Assembly (NCBI RefSeq): GCF_004341365.1 | Contig: NZ_SLXH01000031.1 | Span: 1 to 37,524, forward strand | Length of the DNA: 37,524 nt | Source of the DNA: Simplicispira metamorpha | GTDB taxonomy: Bacteria; Pseudomonadota; Gammaproteobacteria; Burkholderiales; Burkholderiaceae_C | Direction of reading: 5' to 3' | Part shown: positions 22,106-37,491 of the stretch, one piece after another | Position numbering within the stretch: the first letter of the stretch is position 1 | How the letters are laid out: each line of letters starts with the position of its first letter | Translations under genes and position numbers: made by a program | The notes under the pieces: model-generated | What the model was told of the DNA's origin: nothing | What the model saw: only the letters and a program-made list of their open reading frames with translations | Database searches by the model: none

Positions 22106-24382
22106 ATGTCCGTCGTCAAACAACTCGGAAAACTGTTCGGTCGCCAGACTGAAAAACAGGATGCGCTTGCCGATGTAGCGTTGAGCCAGGATTCATTGGC
22201 GGGCTCTACGCTCGACGGCGTTGCGCTGCGAGAGGCTTTCCATGGCGATGCCTTGAACAGTGTGCAGGGCTACCCTGGAGAAGATGGGCGTGCCCCCCAG
22301 GGGGGGGCTGGCGCAGAGTTTATCGAGCTGCCCCTGTTGGGCAAGGCCGCAGCAGCCAGTCACCAGCGGCGCTTGCTCATTTTGCTGACGATTGGTGTGG
22401 TGGTAGTGGCGTTGATCGCCGGCTGGGTGCTCAAGCAGTCTGACCGTGCGGCGCAGCAACTGGCAGCTACGGGACAGTCGCTGATGCAGTCGCAGCGCTT
22501 GGCCAAATCGGTATCGCAGGCGCTGGTGGGCAGTGCGCAGGCATTTCCTGATGTGGTTGAAAGTGCCGGGGTGCTGGCGCGCAACGTGCGAGCGCTCAAT
22601 TCGGGTGATACAGAACTGGGTGTGCAGGCATTGGGCGAATCATTTCAGCCGGAGCTGGAGGCAATTGCGCCGCTGGTGGAGCGGGCTGACCGCAATGCAG
22701 CGGTTGTGATGGGGCAACAAAAAATTCTGACCCAGGTAGGCGATGCGCTGCGCACCATCAACCGCCAGTCTTCGGATTTGCTGGAAATTGCAGAAACCAT
22801 TTCGTCCCTGAAGTTGCAGCAAAATGCCCCCGCTTCCGAGATTTCAGCGGCTGGCCAGCTGGTGATGCTGACGCAGCGTATCGGCAAGTCAGCCAACGAA
22901 TTTCAGACCACGGAGGGTGTAAGCCCGGAAGCCGTGTTCCTGTTGGGCAAGGATTTGAACTCTTTCAAGGAAATTGCCCAGGGCCTGCTCGATGGCAGCC
23001 CCGATCTGCGCTTGGCTTCCACCAAAGACGGTCAAACGCGTGAACAGTTGCAAGCGCTGATCAAGCTCTATGAGCAAACCCGTACACAGGCCAGCGCCAT
23101 TCTGGGCAACTTGCAGGGATTGGTGTCGGCCCGTGAAGCGCAGACCGCCATCATTGGCGACAGTGAACCTCTGCGCCGCCAGATGGAGGCACTCCAGACC
23201 AAGTTGTCGGCTCAGACAGGTATGGGCGCTGGGCAGCTGGCCGCGCTGGTATTGGCCGGTATGTTTGTGCTGCTGTGCGGTGTGGGCATTTCCCGGGTTC
23301 AGCTGCTTGACAGCCGCCACCGCCAGCAGGCCGCTGAACTGCAAAACAAGGATGCCCAGCGCCAAGAGCAAGAAGCCAAGCGTATCAACGATGCCAACCA
23401 GGCAGCCATTTTGCGTTTGATGAACGAGCTGCAATCGGTAGCTGAGGGCGACCTGACACAAGAAGCCACTGTGACTGAAGACATTACCGGCGCTATCGCC
23501 GACTCGGTCAACTACACGGTGGAAGAGCTGCGCGTGCTGGTGGGCAGCGTGCAAAACACGGTAACCCGCGTGGCACAAACGACAGCGCAGGTCGATAGCA
23601 CCTCCACCGAGCTGTTGGCCGCCTCGACAGAGCAGTTGCGCGAGATCCGTGAAACCGGCCGCTCTGTGCTGGAAATGGCCACCCGCATCAATGAGGTGTC
23701 TGTGCAGGCGCAAGAGTCCGCTACGGTGGCGCGCCAGTCGCTGCAAGCAGCCGACTCCGGCCTGAAGGCTGTGCAGGATGCCATTGGCGGCATGAACTCC
23801 ATCCGTGACCAGATCCAGGACACCTCCAAGCGGATCAAACGCCTGGGCGAGTCGTCGCAAGAGATTGGTGAAATCACCGAGCTGATTTCTGACATTACCG
23901 AGCAAACCAACGTGCTGGCCCTGAATGCCGCCATTCAGGCTGCATCCGCCGGTGAAGCCGGTCGCGGCTTCTCGGTGGTGGCCGAAGAAGTGCAGCGACT
24001 GGCCGAACGTTCTGCCGATGCGACGCGCCAGATTTCTGCGCTGGTGAAGGCCATTCAGACTGACACGCAAGATGCCGTGGCCGCTATGGAGCGCTCTACA
24101 CAGGGTGTGGTGGAAGGCGCGCGCCTGTCTGACAGCGCCGGTACCGCACTCTCCGAGATTGACCAGGTGTCGCGCCGCCTGGCGGAGCTGATTGAGCAGA
24201 TTTCTTCCTCCACTTCCAGCGAGGCCACGCTGGCCAACGAAGTGGCTGAGAACATCCAGCACATTTTTGCCGTGACAGAACAGACCGGTGAGGGTACCCG
24301 CACCACCGCCCAGCAGGTGCGCGAACTTTCTCATATGGCAGAGGAACTGCGCCAGTCGGTGGCCCGGTTCAAGATTGCCTGA
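22106..24382 (+). CDS. pilJ: Type IV pilus chemoreceptor PilJ
   Basis: A 758-residue membrane receptor of the methyl-accepting type. It has a cytoplasmic N-tail of about 88 residues, helix 1 (about 90-110, [18 protein letters not shown]), a periplasmic region with two PilJ-type four-helix modules (about 111-377, including [13 protein letters not shown] and [11 protein letters not shown]), helix 2 (about 378-397), a HAMP-like part ([19 protein letters not shown]) and a long signalling coiled coil. The tip reads [31 protein letters not shown] (from residue 599), nearly the MCP consensus. ATG 22106 follows AAGG (22096-22099); a TTG at 22082 is possible but poorer. A run of C6-A-G8 lies at codons about 63-68. 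In the family it senses surface contact and pilin tension. Confidence 0.94.
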   Translation: MSVVKQLGKLFGRQTEKQDALADVALSQDSLAGSTLDGVALREAFHGDALNSVQGYPGEDGRAPQGGAGAEFIELPLLGKAAAASHQRRLLILLTIGVVVVALIAGWVLKQSDRAAQQLAATGQSLMQSQRLAKSVSQALVGSAQAFPDVVESAGVLARNVRALNSGDTELGVQALGESFQPELEAIAPLVERADRNAAVVMGQQKILTQVGDALRTINRQSSDLLEIAETISSLKLQQNAPASEISAAGQLVMLTQRIGKSANEFQTTEGVSPEAVFLLGKDLNSFKEIAQGLLDGSPDLRLASTKDGQTREQLQALIKLYEQTRTQASAILGNLQGLVSAREAQTAIIGDSEPLRRQMEALQTKLSAQTGMGAGQLAALVLAGMFVLLCGVGISRVQLLDSRHRQQAAELQNKDAQRQEQEAKRINDANQAAILRLMNELQSVAEGDLTQEATVTEDITGAIADSVNYTVEELRVLVGSVQNTVTRVAQTTAQVDSTSTELLAASTEQLREIRETGRSVLEMATRINEVSVQAQESATVARQSLQAADSGLKAVQDAIGGMNSIRDQIQDTSKRIKRLGESSQEIGEITELISDITEQTNVLALNAAIQAASAGEAGRGFSVVAEEVQRLAERSADATRQISALVKAIQTDTQDAVAAMERSTQGVVEGARLSDSAGTALSEIDQVSRRLAELIEQISSSTSSEATLANEVAENIQHIFAVTEQTGEGTRTTAQQVRELSHMAEELRQSVARFKIA
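22293..22307 (+). repeat. C6-A-G8 homopolymer tract inside pilJ
   Basis: Six C (22293-22298), one A and eight G (22300-22307) lie in the cytoplasmic N-tail of pilJ. GCCCCC and GGGGGC can pair around a CAGGG loop. Gain or loss of one G would shift the frame before the first membrane helix. Confidence 0.85.
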
Positions 24383-24426
24383 CGCTACGAACAACGAAAT
24401 GGCTCTGTGCGGCCGGGGACGAATCC

Positions 24427-31047
<6,621 letters not shown>

Positions 31048-31054
31048 GCCTGGC

Positions 31055-31074
31055 CCCGGCTGTGGCCAGCCGGG
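31055..31074. terminator. Hairpin between convergent chpA and photolyase genes
   Basis: CCCGGCTG (31055-31062), loop TGGC, and CAGCCGGG (31067-31074) form a perfect 8-base stem eight bases after the chpA stop. There is no T tract on either side, so termination is possible but not certain. Confidence 0.45.
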
Positions 31075-31100
31075 TGCGGGCGCGCCTGCTGTGTTGTGCT

Positions 31101-32570
31101 CTACCGTTCAGCCTTCACCACCGCATAGCGCAGCAGCGTGCGTTGGCGAGCTTGTTCGTGGTCCACGATGGGCCGGGGGTAGTGCTCGCCCAGGGTGATG
31201 CCAGCGGCTTGCAACTCCAGCGGTCTGGCCAGCCAGGGCGCGTGCAGTGCGGCGGTGGGCAGTCCGGCCAGCTGTGGCAGGTAGCGGCGAATGAACTTGC
31301 CCTCGGGATCAAACTTCTGGCTTTGCGTCACTGGGTTGAATATGCGGAAATACGGCTGCGCATCGCAGCCACTGGAGCTGGCCCATTGCCAGCCACCGTT
31401 GTTGGCAGCCAGGTCATAGTCGTTGAGCTTTTGCGCAAAGTAGCGCTCGCCCCAGCGCCAGTCCAGTCCCAGGTCTTTGGTCAAGAAGCTGGCCACCACC
31501 ATGCGCAGGCGGTTGTGCATGTAACCCGTCTGGTTGATTTGCGCCATGGCCGCGTCCACCAGTGGGTAGCCGGTGCGGCCTTCGCACCAGGCGGCAAACA
31601 GGGCCTCGGCTGCTGGGCCTGACTCCCAGACGATGGCATCGTAAGCGGGCCTGAAACTGCGTTCCACCACTTGCGGGTAGTTGGCCAGCACCTGAAAATA
31701 AAAATCGCGCCAGATCAGTTCGCTCAACCAGGTGGCTGCGCCCGTGTTGCCAACGGTGGTCAAAGCGTGCGCCGTGCGCGCCAGTGTGCGGATGGAGATG
31801 GTGCCAAAGCGCAGGTGCGTACTCAGGTAGCTGGGGCCCTTGATGGCTGGAAAGTCCCGTGCGCTGTCGTAGCGGTCAATGCGCTGCAAAAAATCATCGA
31901 ACAGCTGTTGTGCTCCCCGGCTGCCGGTGGGCAGTGGCAGCGTGGCCAACCCGGCCGGGGCAAAGCCTAGCGCGGCCAGACTGGGCACGTGCGTACAAGC
32001 CCAGTCCGGGCGGGGTGCCAGTGCGGCTGCAAAAGGCTCCACCGGCCAGGGCGCCAGGCGCGCTGCATCCACCTTGCGCAGCCAGGCATTTTTGTACGGT
32101 GTGAACACGGTGTAAGGCCCGCCACTTTGGGTCAGCAGCTCGTTGCGTTCAAAAATGGTGTGGTCTTTGAAGGTGTGGAATGCTTTGCCTTGCAAGGCCA
32201 GCGCCGTGCGCACGCGCGCATCGCGTGCCAGTGCCTGGGGCTCGTCGTCGTGGTGGGTGAACACTGCGTGGGCGCCCAGTGCGTGGGCCAGTGCGGGCAG
32301 CTCTTCGCTGGCCACGCCGTGGCGCACGATGAGGCCCGCGCTGTCATGGCCGCTGAGTGCGCGTACATCCTGGTCCAGCGCCACCAGGCATTCGCGGATG
32401 AACTCCACCCGCCGGTCAGTGCGCTCCAGGGGATCGAGAATCTCGCGGTCAAAGACAAAAACACAATGCACTTGCGCGCATTGGCGCAGCGCGTGGTGCA
32501 GTGCGGCGTGGTCTTGGGTGCGCAGGTCGCGTCGGAACCAGACGAGGCCTACCGTGTCAGGGGCTTGCAT
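31101..32570 (-). CDS. phrB: Deoxyribodipyrimidine photolyase (class I CPD type)
   Basis: A 489-residue flavoprotein that repairs cyclobutane pyrimidine dimers with blue light. The antenna-binding N-terminal domain begins GLVWFRRDLRTQDHAAL and contains FVFDREIL; the FAD domain holds LRFGTISIRTLA, LSELIWRDFYFQVL, TGYPLVDAAMAQINQTGYMHNRLRM and DYDLAANNGGWQWASSSGCDAQPYFRIFNP, all strongly conserved in the family. The length is normal. I use ATG 32570 (MQAPDTVG); a GTG two codons earlier is possible. The start lies 23 bases from the divergent yqgE start, so promoters must extend into the neighbouring genes. It converges with chpA. Confidence 0.95.
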   Translation of the reverse strand: MQAPDTVGLVWFRRDLRTQDHAALHHALRQCAQVHCVFVFDREILDPLERTDRRVEFIRECLVALDQDVRALSGHDSAGLIVRHGVASEELPALAHALGAHAVFTHHDDEPQALARDARVRTALALQGKAFHTFKDHTIFERNELLTQSGGPYTVFTPYKNAWLRKVDAARLAPWPVEPFAAALAPRPDWACTHVPSLAALGFAPAGLATLPLPTGSRGAQQLFDDFLQRIDRYDSARDFPAIKGPSYLSTHLRFGTISIRTLARTAHALTTVGNTGAATWLSELIWRDFYFQVLANYPQVVERSFRPAYDAIVWESGPAAEALFAAWCEGRTGYPLVDAAMAQINQTGYMHNRLRMVVASFLTKDLGLDWRWGERYFAQKLNDYDLAANNGGWQWASSSGCDAQPYFRIFNPVTQSQKFDPEGKFIRRYLPQLAGLPTAALHAPWLARPLELQAAGITLGEHYPRPIVDHEQARQRTLLRYAVVKAER

Positions 32571-32593
32571 GTTCACCGTTAAAATTGGGCCAT

Positions 32594-33193
32594 ATGTCCA
32601 CCGATTTTGCGCCCATTAACCTGACGCACCATTTCCTGATCGCAATGCCGGGCATGCAAGACGACTCGTTCGCACGCAGCGTTGTGTACCTGTGTGAACA
32701 CAGCGAGCGTGGTGCCTTGGGCCTGATCATCAACAAACCCACTGACCTCAGCCTCAAAGGCCTGCTCGACAAGGTGGACTTGTCTTTGCGCCGTGACGAT
32801 CTGGCCGATGCGCCTGTGTTTCTGGGCGGGCCCGTTCAGACCGACCGGGGCTTTGTCTTGCACGACCCCATGCGCAGCGCCGACGCCCCCGCCGACGAAT
32901 CTGCCTACAGCTCCACCATGCACGTCCCCGGTGGCCTGGACATGACTACCTCCAAAGATGTGCTCGAAGCCTTGTCCACCGGCGCCGGGCCCCGGCGCGT
33001 TCTGGTCACGCTGGGCTACGCCTCGTGGGGCGAGGGCCAGCTGGAGTCCGAGTTGGCAGAAAACAGCTGGCTGACGGTGGGGGCCGATGTTTCCCTGATT
33101 TTTGATACCCCGGTAGACCAACGCTACGACAGCGCCTTGGAGTTGCTGGGGTTGCAAGCCTGGCGTCTGTCGCCCCAGGCGGGGCGCGCATGA
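32594..33193 (+). CDS. yqgE: YqgE/AlgH family protein
   Basis: A 199-residue cytoplasmic protein of unknown biochemical role (UPF0301). The family pattern is clear: LTHHFLIAMPGMQDDSFARSVVYLCEH (9-35), GALGLIINKPTD, VFLGGPVQTDRGFVLH, and LVTLGYASWGEGQLESELAENSWL. The homologue in Pseudomonas (AlgH) was linked to alginate regulation, but its mechanism is not known. It is the first gene of the unit yqgE-ruvX-pyrR-pyrB; its stop overlaps the ruvX ATG (ATGA at 33190-33193). The start ATG 32594 has no clear ribosome binding site and leaves only 23 bases to the photolyase start. Confidence 0.94.
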   Translation: MSTDFAPINLTHHFLIAMPGMQDDSFARSVVYLCEHSERGALGLIINKPTDLSLKGLLDKVDLSLRRDDLADAPVFLGGPVQTDRGFVLHDPMRSADAPADESAYSSTMHVPGGLDMTTSKDVLEALSTGAGPRRVLVTLGYASWGEGQLESELAENSWLTVGADVSLIFDTPVDQRYDSALELLGLQAWRLSPQAGRA

Positions 33194-33612
33194 CAGCGGC
33201 GTCGGCATCGCCGCCGCTGGTTCCTGCGCATTTCCACACCTTTCTGGCTTTTGATTTTGGCCTCAAGCGCACGGGCGTGGCGGTGGGTAACCGCATGCTG
33301 GGCACGGCCAGCCCGCAGGCCACCATCCGGGCTGAAGGCGATGCGCGCTTTGCCCAGGTGGCCCAGCGCATTGCCGAGTGGCAGCCCGACGCGCTGGTGA
33401 TCGGCGTGCCTTACCACCCCGACGGCGCCAGCCATGAGAACACCGCGCGCGCGCTCAAGTTCGGGCGGCAGTTGCGCGGCCGTTTTGGCTTGCAGGTGTT
33501 TGAAGTCGATGAGCGCTACAGCACCACCGAGGCCATCGCTGGCGGTGCCAAAGATGCCGATGCGGCATCGGCCTGCATCATCCTGGAACAGTTTTTGAGG
33601 AGTCTTTCATGA
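33190..33612 (+). CDS. ruvX: Putative Holliday junction resolvase RuvX/YqgF
   Basis: A 140-residue RNase H-fold nuclease. D22 in FLAFDFGLKRTGVAVG, the E/D of VFEVDERYSTTEA and the C-terminal D-A-D-A-A-S-A motif provide the acidic active site. In E. coli the protein is essential and is tied to 16S rRNA 5' end processing; a resolvase activity was also shown. A basic surface is likely. The yqgE-ruvX pairing is conserved in many proteobacteria. It overlaps both neighbours by four bases (ATGA at 33190 and 33609). The first 14 residues precede the usual start of the fold. Confidence 0.94.
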   Translation: MTAASASPPLVPAHFHTFLAFDFGLKRTGVAVGNRMLGTASPQATIRAEGDARFAQVAQRIAEWQPDALVIGVPYHPDGASHENTARALKFGRQLRGRFGLQVFEVDERYSTTEAIAGGAKDADAASACIILEQFLRSLS

Positions 33613-34130
33613 CGGCACATTCTTCCGTGGGCGCGGGCAGCCTGGTTCTGGACGCCCAGGCCCTGTACACCGAGCTGCTGCGTGGCGTGCGTGCGCTGCG
33701 CGGCCCGCAAACACATCTGGCAGGCATTGCCTCGGGCGGCGCCTGGCTGGCTGAGCGGCTGCAACAAGACCTGGGCCTGGACGGCGCACCCGGCGTGCTG
33801 TCATCGGCCATGCACCGCGACGACTTTGCCCAGCGCGGTCTGGCCGCCAGCGCCCAGACCAGCCTGCCCTTTGACGTGAACGGCGCTGACATCCTGGTGC
33901 TCGACGATGTGCTCTACACCGGCCGCACCGTGCGCGCCGTGCTCAACGAGCTGTATGACTACGGCCGCCCGGCGCGCGTGCGCCTGGCAGTGCTGGTTGA
34001 CCGGGGCGGGCGCGAGCTGCCCATCCAGGCCGACTTTGCCGCTGCCCGTGTGGCACTGCCGGCCACGCAATCGCTGGCGCTGGCGCGAACCGACAGCGGC
34101 CATTTCCATTTCCAAGTCAAAGAGGTCTGA
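33609..34130 (+). CDS. pyrR: Bifunctional pyrimidine regulator / uracil phosphoribosyltransferase PyrR
   Basis: A 173-residue phosphoribosyltransferase-fold protein. The PRPP-binding motif [19 protein letters not shown] (93-111) is exact for PyrR, and [15 protein letters not shown] and [11 protein letters not shown] fit the rest. In Bacillus PyrR binds mRNA leaders of pyr genes and also has weak UPRT activity. No PyrR-type attenuator is obvious here: the pyrB start is only four bases after this stop, and yqgE begins close to its divergent neighbour. In this organism it may act mainly as a UPRT or control a distant site. It overlaps ruvX by four bases. Confidence 0.93.
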   Translation: MTAHSSVGAGSLVLDAQALYTELLRGVRALRGPQTHLAGIASGGAWLAERLQQDLGLDGAPGVLSSAMHRDDFAQRGLAASAQTSLPFDVNGADILVLDDVLYTGRTVRAVLNELYDYGRPARVRLAVLVDRGGRELPIQADFAAARVALPATQSLALARTDSGHFHFQVKEV

Positions 34131-34134
34131 AGCC

Positions 34135-35097
34135 GTGCTGCACCAGCGCAACCCCCAACTCAACCGCCACGGCGAGCTGATCCACCTGCTGTCCATCGAG
34201 GGCCTGCCGCGCGACATCGTCACGCACATCCTCGACACCGCTGCCAATTTCGTGTCCGTCAACGACCGCGAGGTCAAGAAGGTGCCGCTGTTGCGCGGCA
34301 AAAGCGTGTTCAACCTGTTCTTCGAGAACAGCACGCGCACGCGCACCACCTTCGAGATCGCCGCCAAGCGCTTGTCCGCTGACGTGCTCAACCTCGATAT
34401 CGCGCGCAGCTCGGCGGCCAAGGGCGAATCCTTGCTGGACACCATCGCCAACCTCTCGGCCATGGCGGCGGATTTGTTCGTGGTGCGCCACAGCGAGTCG
34501 GGCGCGCCCTACCTGATTGCCCAGCATGTGGCGCCGCATGTGCACGTCATCAACGCCGGCGACGGGCGCCATGCCCACCCCACGCAGGGGCTGCTGGACA
34601 TGTACACCATCCGCCACTACAAAAAAGACTTCAGCAACCTCACCGTGGCCATCGTTGGCGACGTGCTGCACTCGCGCGTGGCGCGCTCGGACATCCACGG
34701 CCTGACCACGCTGGGCTGTGCTGAAGTGCGCGTGGTGGGCCCGCGCACGCTGGTGCCGTCGGACATGGCGCAGATGGGCGTGCGCGTGTGCCACACGCTT
34801 GAAGAGGGCATCAAGGACGCTGACGTGGTCATCATGCTGCGCCTGCAAAACGAGCGCATGAGCGGTGCGCTGCTGCCGTCGAGCCAGGAGTATTTCAAGA
34901 GCTTTGGCCTGACGCCCGAAAAACTGCGCCTGGCCAAGCCCGACGCCATCGTCATGCACCCCGGCCCCATCAACCGGGGCGTCGAGATCGACTCGGCAGT
35001 GGTCGATGGCCCGCAGTCGGTGATCTTGCCGCAGGTCACTTTTGGCATCGCCGTGCGCATGGCGGTGATGTCCATCGTCGCTGGCAACGAAGCCTGA
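34135..35097 (+). CDS. pyrB: Aspartate carbamoyltransferase catalytic subunit
   Basis: A 320-residue enzyme that joins carbamoyl phosphate and aspartate, the first committed step of pyrimidine synthesis. Carbamoyl phosphate binding is by STRTRTTFE (66-74) and HPTQ (148-151); the aspartate side has SRVARSD and MLRLQNERM, and MHPGPINRG is near the end. The start is GTG at 34135 ([10 protein letters not shown]), preceded by AGAGG (34121-34125). No regulatory pyrI gene follows. Instead a pyrC-like gene without metal ligands lies downstream, the arrangement of the Pseudomonas-type dodecameric enzyme. Repeat copy 8 follows the stop. Confidence 0.97.
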   Translation: MLHQRNPQLNRHGELIHLLSIEGLPRDIVTHILDTAANFVSVNDREVKKVPLLRGKSVFNLFFENSTRTRTTFEIAAKRLSADVLNLDIARSSAAKGESLLDTIANLSAMAADLFVVRHSESGAPYLIAQHVAPHVHVINAGDGRHAHPTQGLLDMYTIRHYKKDFSNLTVAIVGDVLHSRVARSDIHGLTTLGCAEVRVVGPRTLVPSDMAQMGVRVCHTLEEGIKDADVVIMLRLQNERMSGALLPSSQEYFKSFGLTPEKLRLAKPDAIVMHPGPINRGVEIDSAVVDGPQSVILPQVTFGIAVRMAVMSIVAGNEA

Positions 35098-35160
35098 TTT
35101 GCTATTAAAAACATAGCTGCTCGCGCTTTCTGCATAAGCGCTAGCGGCCAATTTGGCTTA
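35098..35160 (+). repeat. Comamonadaceae-type intergenic repeat, copy 8
   Basis: TTTGCTATTAAAAACATAGC (35098-35117) and GCATAAGCGCTAGCGGCC (35131-35148) match copies 1 and 3. It sits inside the pyrB-pyrC' unit, directly before the pyrC' start, and leaves that gene without a recognisable ribosome binding site. Confidence 0.72.
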
Positions 35161-35164
35161 AAAA

Positions 35165-36463
35165 ATGAAAATACTGATCCAGAACGGCCGCGTGATCGAC
35201 CCGGCCAGCGGGCTTGACCAGGTGTGCGACCTGGCCCTGGCGGCGGGCCGCATCGTCGGCGTGGGGCGCGTGCCGCCCGAGTTTGCGCCCAACCGCACCC
35301 TGGATGCCAGCGGCTGCCTCGTGCTGCCGGGGCTGGTGGACCTGGCTGCGCGCCTGCGTGAGCCCGGCCACGAGCACGAGGGCATGCTCGAATCCGAAAT
35401 GGCCGCCGCCGTGGCCGGGGGCGTGACCAGCCTGGTCTGCCCGCCCGACACCGACCCTGTGCTCGACGAGCCCGGCCTGGTCGAGATGCTCAAATTCCGC
35501 GCAGAAAAACTGCACCAGGCGCGCCTGTTTCCGCTGGGCGCACTCACGCGCGGCCTGGCCGGCGAGGTGCTGACCGAGATGGCCGAGCTGACCGAGTCGG
35601 GCTGCGTCGGCTTTGGCCAGGCCGAGGTGCCGCTGGCCAGCACCCAGGTGCTGCAACGCACGCTGCAATACGCAGCCACCTTTGGCTATACCGTCTGGCT
35701 GCGCCCGCAAGAGCTGCACTTGGGCAAGGGCGTGGCTGCCAGTGGTGCGCTGGCCACGCGGCTGGGGCTGTCGGGCATTCCGGTGGCGGCAGAAACCATT
35801 GCCCTGCACACCATCTTCGAGCTGCTCAAGACCACCGGTGCGCGCGTACACCTGTGCCGCCTCAGCAGCGCCGCTGGGGTCGAACTGGTGCGCCGCGCCA
35901 AGGCCGAGGGGCTGCACGTGACCTGCGACGTGAGCATCAACTCGCTGCACCTGACGGAAAACGACATCGGCTTTTTTGACAGCCGTGCGCGCCTGTTGCC
36001 GCCGCTGCGCCAGCAGCGCGACCGCGATGCGCTGCGCGCGGCCCTGCTGGACGGCACCATCGACGCGCTGGTCTCCGACCACAACCCCGTCGATGAAGAC
36101 GCCAAAACCCTGCCCTTTGCCGAGGCCGAACCCGGCGCCACCGGGCTGGAACTGCTGCTGAGCCTGGCACTGAAGTGGTCGCAGGATGGCAGCGGTGTGC
36201 CGTTGGCGCGCGCGCTGGCGGTGGTCACCAGTGCGCCCGCGCAGGTGCTGGGCAGCGCCCTGGGCACGCTGCAAGCCAGCATTGGCCAGCTGGTGGAAGG
36301 CGGCGTGGGCGATGTCTGCATCGTGAACCCGCAAGACACCTGGGTGGTGCAGGCCGCTGCCCTGTGCAGCCAGGGCAAGCACACGCCGTTCTCGGGCTAC
36401 GAGCTGCCCGGGCGTGTGCGCACCACGCTGGTGGGCGGACAAGTCGCTTTCGAGCGCCGCTGA
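35165..36463 (+). CDS. pyrC': Dihydroorotase-like PyrC' without metal ligands (pseudo-enzyme)
   Basis: A 432-residue amidohydrolase-fold protein of the type I dihydroorotase family, fully open and of normal length. The metal-binding HxH after PGLVD is replaced: residues 56-68 read GLVDLAARLREPG, with A61 and R63 where the histidines should be. The later His sites are also gone: LCRLSS instead of a HxS motif and CDVSINSLHL (VxPHHL expected). The Asp of SDHNPVD is kept. In Pseudomonas such PyrC' proteins are inactive and serve as structural partner of PyrB. That role is likely here, so a separate true dihydroorotase should exist elsewhere in the genome. ATG 35165 lacks a clear ribosome site. 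Confidence 0.9.
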   Translation: MKILIQNGRVIDPASGLDQVCDLALAAGRIVGVGRVPPEFAPNRTLDASGCLVLPGLVDLAARLREPGHEHEGMLESEMAAAVAGGVTSLVCPPDTDPVLDEPGLVEMLKFRAEKLHQARLFPLGALTRGLAGEVLTEMAELTESGCVGFGQAEVPLASTQVLQRTLQYAATFGYTVWLRPQELHLGKGVAASGALATRLGLSGIPVAAETIALHTIFELLKTTGARVHLCRLSSAAGVELVRRAKAEGLHVTCDVSINSLHLTENDIGFFDSRARLLPPLRQQRDRDALRAALLDGTIDALVSDHNPVDEDAKTLPFAEAEPGATGLELLLSLALKWSQDGSGVPLARALAVVTSAPAQVLGSALGTLQASIGQLVEGGVGDVCIVNPQDTWVVQAAALCSQGKHTPFSGYELPGRVRTTLVGGQVAFERR

Positions 36464-36516
36464 ACGGTGGCGCTGCGCCTGTTGGCCCGCGCACCGGGCC
36501 GTTGTGCCATGGGCCG

Positions 36517-37296
36517 ATGCGGCCAGTGGGGGCGGTGTGCGCACCGCGCGGTGCGGTGCTGAAACCGCTGCGCGGCGCGGCGCGCCTGCTGCGCCTGTTG
36601 GGGCACATTGCTCTCGGGCTGGCCACGGTGCTGCTGCGTTTTCCGCGCCTGTCGCCGCAGCAGCAGGGCATGCGTGTGCAGGCTTGGGCCATGGCGTTGC
36701 TGGGCCATCTGGGCATTGCCTTGCAGGTGCGCGGCCCGGTGCCACGGCAAGGGCCGGTGCTGCTGGTGGCCAACCATTTGTCGTGGCTGGATATTGTGGT
36801 CATCCACGCCGCAGGCCATTGCCGGTTTGTTTCCAAATCCGACGTGCAGGGCTGGCCGCTGATTGGCGCGCTGGCCACGGCGGCGGGCACGCTCTACATC
36901 GAGCGCAGCACCCGGCGCGACGCTCTGCGCGTGGTGCACCAGATGGCCGACGCCCTGCGCGCGGGCGAGGTGCTGGCGGTGTTTCCCGAAGGCACCACGG
37001 GCGATGGGCGCACGTTGCTGCCCTTTCATGCCAACCTGTTGCAGGCGGCGGTGTCGGCCCCGGCGCCGGTGCAGCCGGTGGGCCTGCGCTTTATTGATGC
37101 GGCCACGGGCGACACCACCTGCGCGCCCAGCTACATCGGCGATGAGACGCTGCTGGGATCGATCTGGCGCACCGTCTGCGCACCGCCCATCGTGGCGGTG
37201 GTCAACTATGGCCCGCCCGAGCAGGCGCAGGGGCGCGACCGCCGCACCTGGAGTGCGCACCTGCAAGCGCAGGTGGACGTGCTGCGCCAGCGCTGA
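36517..37296 (+). CDS. plsC: 1-acyl-sn-glycerol-3-phosphate acyltransferase family protein
   Basis: A 259-residue membrane-associated acyltransferase. A hydrophobic segment (about 23-42) is followed by the catalytic NHLSWLD (H87, D92) and FPEGTTGDG (from 156), the standard PlsC motifs; SKSDVQGWPLIGALATAAGTLYIER also fits. It probably acylates lysophosphatidic acid at position 2 or another lysolipid. The start at ATG 36517 (MRPVGAVCAP) leaves 53 bases after pyrC'. A GTG at 36535 would shorten the protein by six residues. It is likely co-transcribed with pyrC'. The other PlsC-like gene at 17267-18136 belongs to a different subgroup. Confidence 0.87.
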   Translation: MRPVGAVCAPRGAVLKPLRGAARLLRLLGHIALGLATVLLRFPRLSPQQQGMRVQAWAMALLGHLGIALQVRGPVPRQGPVLLVANHLSWLDIVVIHAAGHCRFVSKSDVQGWPLIGALATAAGTLYIERSTRRDALRVVHQMADALRAGEVLAVFPEGTTGDGRTLLPFHANLLQAAVSAPAPVQPVGLRFIDAATGDTTCAPSYIGDETLLGSIWRTVCAPPIVAVVNYGPPEQAQGRDRRTWSAHLQAQVDVLRQR

Positions 37297-37319
37297 GCCG
37301 CGCCATCTGCGCCAGGGCC

Positions 37320-37334
37320 GCACGGGCTCCGTGC
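37320..37334 (+). other. Short hairpin after plsC
   Basis: GCACGG (37320-37325), loop GCT, and CCGTGC (37329-37334) form a 6-base stem 24 bases after the stop. Without a T tract, its role as a terminator is doubtful. Confidence 0.3.
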
Positions 37335-37363
37335 ATTGCCAGTATCGAAACGCCTGAAGGCAG

Positions 37364-37399
37364 TTGCCAAATAGCTATCTTATTGATAGCTAATTGCGC
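37364..37399. repeat. Comamonadaceae-type intergenic repeat, short copy 9
   Basis: TAGCTATC (37372-37379), five bases, and GATAGCTA (37385-37392) form a perfect inverted repeat. It keeps only the end of the repeat (GATAGCT) in both directions. Confidence 0.6.
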
Positions 37400-37452
37400 C
37401 CATCGCGCGGGCGTTGGATGCCGATTTGAGGGATTGCGAAAAAGGTATTTTT

Positions 37453-37491
37453 ATGCAATCTTTCCGCATTTGTGCGAGGTTCAACAGATGA
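37453..37491 (+). CDS. Possible 12-codon leader ORF
   Basis: ATG at 37453 opens a frame MQSFRICARFNR that ends with TGA at 37489-37491, overlapping the next ATG by four bases (ATGA). AAAAAGG (37439-37445) is a good ribosome site. It may be a translated leader coupled to the next gene, or chance. Confidence 0.3.
   Translation: MQSFRICARFNR

Noticed and set aside
36464-36516. GTG start at 36467 for the acyltransferase
   Set aside because: It is in another reading frame; ATG 36517 gives the conserved protein.
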